Shown: piece after piece, positions 59,084 to 64,000 of the stretch
How the letters are laid out: each line of letters opens with the position of its first letter
Numbering within the stretch: position 1 is the first letter of the stretch
From: Cytobacillus sp. NCCP-133
GTDB lineage: Bacteria; Bacillota; Bacilli; Bacillales; Cytobacillaceae
Direction of reading: 5' to 3'
Length of the DNA stretch: 64,000 nt
NCBI RefSeq assembly: GCF_026011715.1
Contig: NZ_BRVM01000013.1
Coordinates: forward strand, 52,540-116,539
Translations under genes and position numbers: made by a program
Notes under the pieces: model-generated
What the model was told of the DNA's origin: nothing
The model's input: only the letters and a program-made list of their open reading frames with translations
Databases searched by the model: none

Positions 59084-60526
59084 TTAGCTGCTTTTTTCCC
59101 TTCTATCAGTTTGGTCCTCGTATTTTATGACCCGGGCGATTTCTTCATTCATATGTTTATCGGAGTATTCAGTTCCGTATTTTGACATTGAGATCTTATA
59201 AAAAACAATTCCAAGGATAACCCAGGCAAATACGATTACCCATTCATATGGCCAAATAAGCGCTGAAGGCATGCCTGGCATATAAAGAATACTTACGCCC
59301 AATGACATAATAGCCGCGATCCATCCAATGGATGAACCTCCTTGAAGACGAAATGGCCGATGCATATCAGGAGCTTTTTTACGTAAAATCACAAAAGAAA
59401 GGGCTACCATAAACCATGCTACAACTAACCCAAGCCCGCCTGCATCTACTAACCAAACTAACGCAGGTCTTCCCAGCAAAGGAGCAGCTGTTGATAATAC
59501 AGCAATTAATAAAATAGCTTTATGAGGGGTATTATATTTTGGGTGGAGTTCACCTAAAGATTTCGGCAGCATGCCTGCCCGTGCAAGCGCATAAATGGCT
59601 CTGCTTCCGCCAACATAAAATCCAATCCAGCTTGTTAAAATCCCGCCAATCCCTCCAAGGACAAGTATATTGCCCATCATTTGACTATTGAATGCTTTTG
59701 CCATTGCATCAGCTGTTACAAGATTGGATTCAGCAATTTCAGAAGGACTTAACACCCTGGAAACACCGAAAATTACTGCAATATACCAAACGATTGCAAG
59801 AATGACGGACACGATTAACAATTTCCCAATTTGTTTTTGTGGAAGCTTTATCTCTTCTGCTGCCTGTGGGATCACATCAAACCCAACAAACATAAAAGGA
59901 GTCATAATGACAACTGTTAAAATACCCGCCATTCCTTTTTCAAATAAAGGTTGCATATTTTGCCCGTTTCCTAAGAAAGAGCTGCCTGATATTAGTAATA
60001 CACCTGCTATAAGAATTAATAATGTCAATATAAACATAGCTGCAGTTGAAAACTTGATTCCCCGATAATTAATCCACGCAATGAAAATTGAACCTATAAT
60101 ACCTACACCTGCCCATGTAAGTGTTACATCCCAATCTGCTATTGTGTATAAGTAGCCTTTACTATAATCAGGAATTAAATACTCAAATACAGTCGGCAAA
60201 GCCACAGCTTCAAATGCTACTACAGAAACATAGCCTAAAATGATCGCCCATGTTGTGATAAAACTGGCAACCCTCCCCATGGCTTTAAAACTATATACAT
60301 GTTCCCCTCCTGCCAAGGGAAGAGCCGATGCCAATTCTGCATATGTTAGTCCAACAAAAGTAACAAGCAAGCCACCTATAACAAAGGCAAGAATGGCACC
60401 AAGCGAGCCTGCTTCCGTAATCCATATGCCCGCTGTAACCACCCAGCCCCAGCCAATCATTGCCCCAAAAGCAAGAGAAAGGACATCCCGATTCCCAAGT
60501 GTTTTTATAAATCTGCTTTCACTCAT
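59084..60526 (-). CDS. APC-family amino acid/amine permease
   Basis: 480 residues, twelve helices. N-terminal FGAMIGWGWVVTAGIWITEAGS is the unwound TM1 substrate site of APC transporters; GGEHVYSFKAMG and GFDVIPQAAEEIKLPQKQIGK follow. GGAGGT before ATG. Downstream of a class III aminotransferase on the same strand, so its substrate may be that enzyme's amino donor (an omega-amino acid or amine). Confidence 0.9.
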   Translation of the reverse strand: MSESRFIKTLGNRDVLSLAFGAMIGWGWVVTAGIWITEAGSLGAILAFVIGGLLVTFVGLTYAELASALPLAGGEHVYSFKAMGRVASFITTWAIILGYVSVVAFEAVALPTVFEYLIPDYSKGYLYTIADWDVTLTWAGVGIIGSIFIAWINYRGIKFSTAAMFILTLLILIAGVLLISGSSFLGNGQNMQPLFEKGMAGILTVVIMTPFMFVGFDVIPQAAEEIKLPQKQIGKLLIVSVILAIVWYIAVIFGVSRVLSPSEIAESNLVTADAMAKAFNSQMMGNILVLGGIGGILTSWIGFYVGGSRAIYALARAGMLPKSLGELHPKYNTPHKAILLIAVLSTAAPLLGRPALVWLVDAGGLGLVVAWFMVALSFVILRKKAPDMHRPFRLQGGSSIGWIAAIMSLGVSILYMPGMPSALIWPYEWVIVFAWVILGIVFYKISMSKYGTEYSDKHMNEEIARVIKYEDQTDRREKSS

Positions 60527-60620
60527 TCATTTACCTCCACTCATTTTTAGGTGAAAAAAGTTTGAAAGTAAGTACGATAAATCCAAATATAATAAATGTT
60601 CTGATATTAATGCTGAATAC

Positions 60621-60646
60621 AGTGCCTATTCAGATGAATAGGCACT
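60621..60646. other. Perfect 11-bp inverted repeat between aminotransferase and permease genes
   Basis: AGTGCCTATTC and GAATAGGCACT around AGAT. No T run either side. Could be an mRNA processing hairpin or partial terminator. Confidence 0.6.
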
Positions 60647-60667
60647 AGATTCTTTGTATGAAAACCC

Positions 60668-62056
60668 TTATACACTCTGTAATTTTAAACTTTTTTCAAC
60701 AACTTGAATCGCGTCTGAAAAGATTGATATCACTTTTTCAATTTCTTCTTTCGAAATGATAAGCGGTGGTGATAGTGCAATTATGTTTGTTCCCCCAAAC
60801 GTAACAGATCGCACTATCAGTCCTCGAGAAAGACATTCTTCAACTAGCTTCTGTGCAGCCATTTTCTCCGGTGCAAAAGGAGTCTCCTGCTCTCTATCCT
60901 CAAATAATTCAAAAGCCCCAATCAAACCTCTTGCCCGGGATTTTGACACAGATTTATGCTTTTCTGTCAAATATTCAAATCCTTTAATTAGTTCTTTCTC
61001 CATCTTGCTTGCATGAGCTGGCAGATTTTCCTTTTCAATAATTTCGATATTTCTCAATGCAACTGCACAGGCAGTCGGATGGCCGCTATAAGTGAACCCA
61101 TGGAAGAAAACATCATCTGATACTTCTGCGAGGCTGTCTCTTAATCGTTCAGTAATGGCAACCGCACCCAAAGGAATATAACCACTTGTAATTCCCTTTG
61201 CCATACACATGACATCAGGTACCACATTCCAATGGTCTACACCGAACATTTTTCCTGTTCGTCCAAAACCACAGATAACTTCATCAGCTATCATTAAGAT
61301 TCCGTATTCATCACAAAGTTCACGAACAGCTTCTAAATAACCATTCGGAGGAATTATAACTCCCCCTGCCCCCTGTATCGGTTCAACGATTACAGCAGCA
61401 ATCTTTTCCGGACCTTCATTTTCGATAATCCCTCTTATGCTTTTTGAATAATCCGGATCATTCTTATCTCCTAATTCACAATTCGTTTTGTGAGCTGCCG
61501 CATGTAGAAAATCAGGCGCTAGTGAGGTTGTCATATTCTGAAATTGCTGAATTCCAGTTGCACTTGTTGCCCCCATAGTAATTCCATGATAGGCACGCTC
61601 TAATCCGATAATCTTCTTTTTTTCCGGCTCACCCTTCAGCTTCCAATAATGTCTTATTAGCTTAAATGCGGTATCATTTGATTCGGATCCGCCGGAAGTA
61701 AAGAAAAACACATTCAAGTCCCCAGGTGTTAGGCTTGCCAGCTTCTCAGACAGCTGAATAACCGTATCGTGTGAAAAATTATTGAAAGATGAACTATATG
61801 CAAGTTTGCCCATCTGCTGGCTGGCAGCCTCGCCAAGTTCTTTCCTTCCATGCCCTACATTTACATTCCACAAGGATGCCAGCGCATCAATATAGCGATC
61901 TCCATTTACATCTGTTAAATAAACCCCCTTCCCCTCAGTAAAAATTCGTTTAGGGCCGCTTTCCTGGTGTTGTCTCAATGAAGATGTTGGGTGCAAATAA
62001 TGCTTTTTATCCAACTCTTGGAGTTTCTGGATTTGATCTTTATTAAACGTGGACAT
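60668..62056 (-). CDS. Class III PLP-dependent omega-aminotransferase
   Basis: 462 residues from ATG at 62056 with AAGGAGG upstream; the open frame upstream overlaps the promoter. Motifs: ALASLWNVNVGHGR, FTSGGSESNDTAFKL, LIADEVICGFGRTGKMFG and the PLP lysine in MCMAKGITSGYIPLGAV. Resembles omega-amino acid:pyruvate and taurine:pyruvate aminotransferases. Its sigma-54 promoter and divergent activator suggest induction by the amine substrate. Confidence 0.92.
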   Translation of the reverse strand: MSTFNKDQIQKLQELDKKHYLHPTSSLRQHQESGPKRIFTEGKGVYLTDVNGDRYIDALASLWNVNVGHGRKELGEAASQQMGKLAYSSSFNNFSHDTVIQLSEKLASLTPGDLNVFFFTSGGSESNDTAFKLIRHYWKLKGEPEKKKIIGLERAYHGITMGATSATGIQQFQNMTTSLAPDFLHAAAHKTNCELGDKNDPDYSKSIRGIIENEGPEKIAAVIVEPIQGAGGVIIPPNGYLEAVRELCDEYGILMIADEVICGFGRTGKMFGVDHWNVVPDVMCMAKGITSGYIPLGAVAITERLRDSLAEVSDDVFFHGFTYSGHPTACAVALRNIEIIEKENLPAHASKMEKELIKGFEYLTEKHKSVSKSRARGLIGAFELFEDREQETPFAPEKMAAQKLVEECLSRGLIVRSVTFGGTNIIALSPPLIISKEEIEKVISIFSDAIQVVEKSLKLQSV

Positions 62057-62110
62057 AAAGATTACCTCCTTATAATAGATGATTAAGATAAAAGTCCTTA
62101 AAAAAGTATT

Positions 62111-62128
62111 CTGCAAGTTCTATGCCAG
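62111..62128 (-). promoter_or_regulatory. Sigma-54 (-24/-12) promoter of the aminotransferase gene
   Basis: Minus strand CTGGCATAGAACTTGCAG: GG at -24 and GC at -12 separated by 10 bases, close to consensus TGGCAC-N5-TTGC. Start would be near 62101, 45 nt before the ATG. Confidence 0.9.
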
Positions 62129-62189
62129 AAAAATAGATATTTATTAGATGAAGAATAAATGATGCCTTAATTCAATTTTGATGATTTCA

Positions 62190-62218
62190 TGCATTACAAA
62201 TAATGCACCACCGCATTA
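62190..62218. promoter_or_regulatory. Candidate upstream activator site
   Basis: TGCATTA-CAAA-TAATGCA (62190-62207) is a perfect inverted repeat, with a third GCATTA at 62213-62218. About 70 bp upstream of the sigma-54 promoter, the usual place for enhancer binding. The gap between divergent genes holds nothing else clear. Confidence 0.7.
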
Positions 62219-62323
62219 TTATATTTATCATTCTAAATATTACGAATTGTTGCTGTCTGCTTATTATGCTATTATTTCATTATCAATTATTAGAATTTCA
62301 ATTGTAAAAATGGAGGTGAATAG

Positions 62324-63730
62324 ATGGAAGCAAGCGAGATTACACTTTACAAGGCTTTAAATCATGAATTAGAAACGATCATTAATACCTGTTTTGACGA
62401 AATTTTCGTGACTGATGGCAACGGAAAAGTACTGCGGGTCAATCCGGCAGGTGAAGTATTTTATGGCATGAAAGCAAATGAATTAGTAGGAAAAAACACT
62501 GAAGATCTTGCCAGAAAGGGACTGTTTTCCCCTTCACTATTTCCTATCGTAAAAGAAAGGAAAGAACGGGTATCCATGATTCAAAGAACAAGAACTGGCC
62601 ATACAATCCATTGTATTGGCAACCCATCCCTTGATTCTGAAGGAAATATTGAATTCATTATCTTTACTTCCAGAGACCTCACTGAAATCAGACAGCTTCG
62701 TGATAAGATCGAGCGGACCGAACATGTATTAGAGAGTTTCCAAGAAGAAATCGAAGAACTGCGGAGATTTCAAAATAAAGACCAGGAGGATTTTATCTCT
62801 TTTTCACCCAATATGCGTAAAATAGTGAACATGGTAGAAAAAATTGCAAAGGTAGATTCCACTGTTCTTGTAACAGGAAAATCTGGTGTTGGAAAAGGTG
62901 TCATCGTATCTTTAATACATAAAAAAAGCAATAGAAGCAGACAGCCCTTTATTCATGTTAATTGTGGGGCAATACCCGAATCTCTCATTGAATCCGAACT
63001 TTTTGGATACGAGCCCTTCGCTTTTACAGGTGCAAATAAAGATGGGAAAAAGGGATTATTTGAAGAGGCTGATGGGGGTACTTTATTTTTGGACGAGATT
63101 GGCGAAATGCCGCTTAACCTTCAAGTTAAACTTTTGAAAGCTCTGCAAGAAAATGTAATTCAGCGGCTCGGAGGTTCCAAACCAATACATATCAATACAA
63201 GAATTATAGCTGCAACTAATAAGAACTTAGAATCAATGGTGGAGGAAGGTGCATTTAGAGAAGATTTATACTACAGATTGAATGTCATACCCATTTACAT
63301 TCCCCCATTAAGAACGAGGCAAGAGGATATTTCCTATTTAATGGATCATTTCTTAGACAAATTTAATAAAAAATACGGCTCTTCTACCTATCTTTCTTTG
63401 GAAGCAGAGAATCAATTAATTAACTACAGTTGGCCAGGAAATGTAAGAGAATTGGAAAACTTGATGGAACGCCTGGTAGTTACCTCTGATAAGAATGAAA
63501 TCCAAATGATAGACTTGCCACAAAAAATCATAAACTCCAGAAATGACTGCTCTCAATATCTTGTACAGATCAATGACATTTGCCCATTAAAACAAGCACA
63601 AGAAGAATTGGAAGAACAATTAATCATTAAGGCATATAAGAAATATAAAAGCTCCTATAAAGTTAGTGAGGCACTGGGAATAAATCAATCTACTGCTTTC
63701 AGAAAGATTCAAAAGTATATTAAGGATTAA
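62324..63730 (+). CDS. PAS-AAA+ sigma-54 activator
   Basis: 468 residues (GGAGGTG before ATG). N-terminal PAS domain (about 15-125: [21 protein letters not shown]), coiled linker, AAA+ domain with Walker [11 protein letters not shown], Walker [13 protein letters not shown], sensor II and WPGNVREL. The sigma-54-contacting loop reads FAFTGA in place of GAFTGA. C-terminal TyrR-type HTH ([22 protein letters not shown]). Divergent from the aminotransferase gene, whose sigma-54 promoter it very likely activates. Confidence 0.93.
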   Translation: MEASEITLYKALNHELETIINTCFDEIFVTDGNGKVLRVNPAGEVFYGMKANELVGKNTEDLARKGLFSPSLFPIVKERKERVSMIQRTRTGHTIHCIGNPSLDSEGNIEFIIFTSRDLTEIRQLRDKIERTEHVLESFQEEIEELRRFQNKDQEDFISFSPNMRKIVNMVEKIAKVDSTVLVTGKSGVGKGVIVSLIHKKSNRSRQPFIHVNCGAIPESLIESELFGYEPFAFTGANKDGKKGLFEEADGGTLFLDEIGEMPLNLQVKLLKALQENVIQRLGGSKPIHINTRIIAATNKNLESMVEEGAFREDLYYRLNVIPIYIPPLRTRQEDISYLMDHFLDKFNKKYGSSTYLSLEAENQLINYSWPGNVRELENLMERLVVTSDKNEIQMIDLPQKIINSRNDCSQYLVQINDICPLKQAQEELEEQLIIKAYKKYKSSYKVSEALGINQSTAFRKIQKYIKD

Positions 63731-63932
63731 TGAGGTACGCGTTAGATATAAAAAAATCTCCCCTGGCGGGTCTGCGTAAAATCTTGTGTAAGTAATATTC
63801 GACAATCTTCTCAAGGCAAGAAATAATAGGTCTGAAAAAATATAAGCTGGCAATACTATAATTGCCTTTTACCATAAAACAGGATAGGGCAATGCAGAAG
63901 TGCAACCCGAGCGGCTTTATGGCTTTTACACT

Positions 63933-63966
63933 AAAACGGACGGATTATACTGTCCGTTTTTTTATG
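63933..63966 (+). terminator. Rho-independent terminator
   Basis: AAAACGGAC/GTCCGTTTT stem and T run about 200 bp after the activator gene; GTCCGTTTTA is repeated just after. The 63731-63932 stretch holds no gene that I can support. Confidence 0.85.
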
Positions 63967-64000
63967 TCCGTTTTAGGGAAAACAAAAGCGATAAACTTCA

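Noticed and set aside
63731..63932. Possible riboswitch or small RNA near the right edge
   Set aside because: Only scattered short pairings before the terminator; the sequence ends soon after, so a downstream gene cannot be checked.

Overview
The window reads as chromosome of a low-GC, Gram-positive, spore-forming Bacillaceae member, probably close to Cytobacillus or Mesobacillus. The genus is an inference. The basis is strong AGGAGG-type ribosome sites with frequent TTG/GTG starts, two S-box (SAM) riboswitches, sigma-B-like and sigma-A promoters, Zur-box operators, a sortase/LPXTG pair and Bacillus-type small proteins. No rRNA, tRNA, CRISPR array, prophage or intact insertion sequence was seen.

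Layout. 1-4.9 kb: phenylacetate catabolism on the minus strand (paaK-A-B-C-D, then an EthD-family gene and an enoyl-CoA hydratase cut by the left edge), interrupted by a 21-bp-period repeat array. 5-8 kb: a membrane-protein remnant, then an acidic LPXTG surface protein with its own class D sortase. 8-12 kb: helD, a YebC-family gene and a coiled-coil protein. 12.5-15.7 kb: damaged genes (Na+/solute symporter, acetyltransferase tail, and a membrane-anchored nuclease split at a 10-base homopolymer). 15.9-18.7 kb: two-subunit L-serine dehydratase with a YheO-type regulator. 18.9-21.5 kb: histidine kinase, response regulator and a VTT membrane protein in one operon. 21.8-24.1 kb: metal-associated small proteins and lipoproteins. 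24.9-29 kb: MscS channel, AI-2E-type transporter, M42 peptidase and M15 peptidase.

29-33 kb: metNPQ methionine transporter under an S-box, a sigma-B/CsbD gene and a LysM-NlpC/P60 wall hydrolase. 33.6-38.4 kb: selB without the other selenocysteine genes, type II pantothenate kinase, a TIGR02206 membrane protein, a SET-domain protein and a Dph6-like PP-loop ATPase. 38.5-42.8 kb: sbcCD. 43-46.5 kb: an NhaC-type transporter under a second S-box (predicted methionine transporter MetT), a DUF421 protein, a cold-shock protein and a holin-like protein. 47-50.5 kb: a broken CobW metallochaperone gene divergent from a two-gene permease/TIGR03943 operon, with three Zur-box-like sites between. 50.9-54 kb: ArsA-like ATPase, cory-CC-star protein and CstA. 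54.2-57.4 kb: CoA-transferase, acyl-CoA dehydrogenase and DUF3870 behind a structured leader with a terminator. 57.4-64 kb: VanW lipoprotein, two tiny proteins, an APC permease, a class III aminotransferase with a clear sigma-54 promoter, and a divergent PAS/AAA+ sigma-54 activator.

Two themes stand out. First, methionine and zinc uptake are each served by more than one regulated locus, with the control elements visible. Second, the window carries at least seven gene relics (symporter, acetyltransferase, DinG-like helicase 5' end, CobW joined to a short-chain dehydrogenase tail, chemotaxis receptor tail, large membrane protein tail, frameshifted small membrane protein), so this chromosome segment has lost genes repeatedly. 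The best candidates for new biology are the 21-bp phased array at 646-771, the CstA/cory-CC-star/ArsA cassette, the leader RNA at 57142-57318, the orphan selB, and the sigma-54 aminotransferase system, whose activator has a variant GAFTGA loop.
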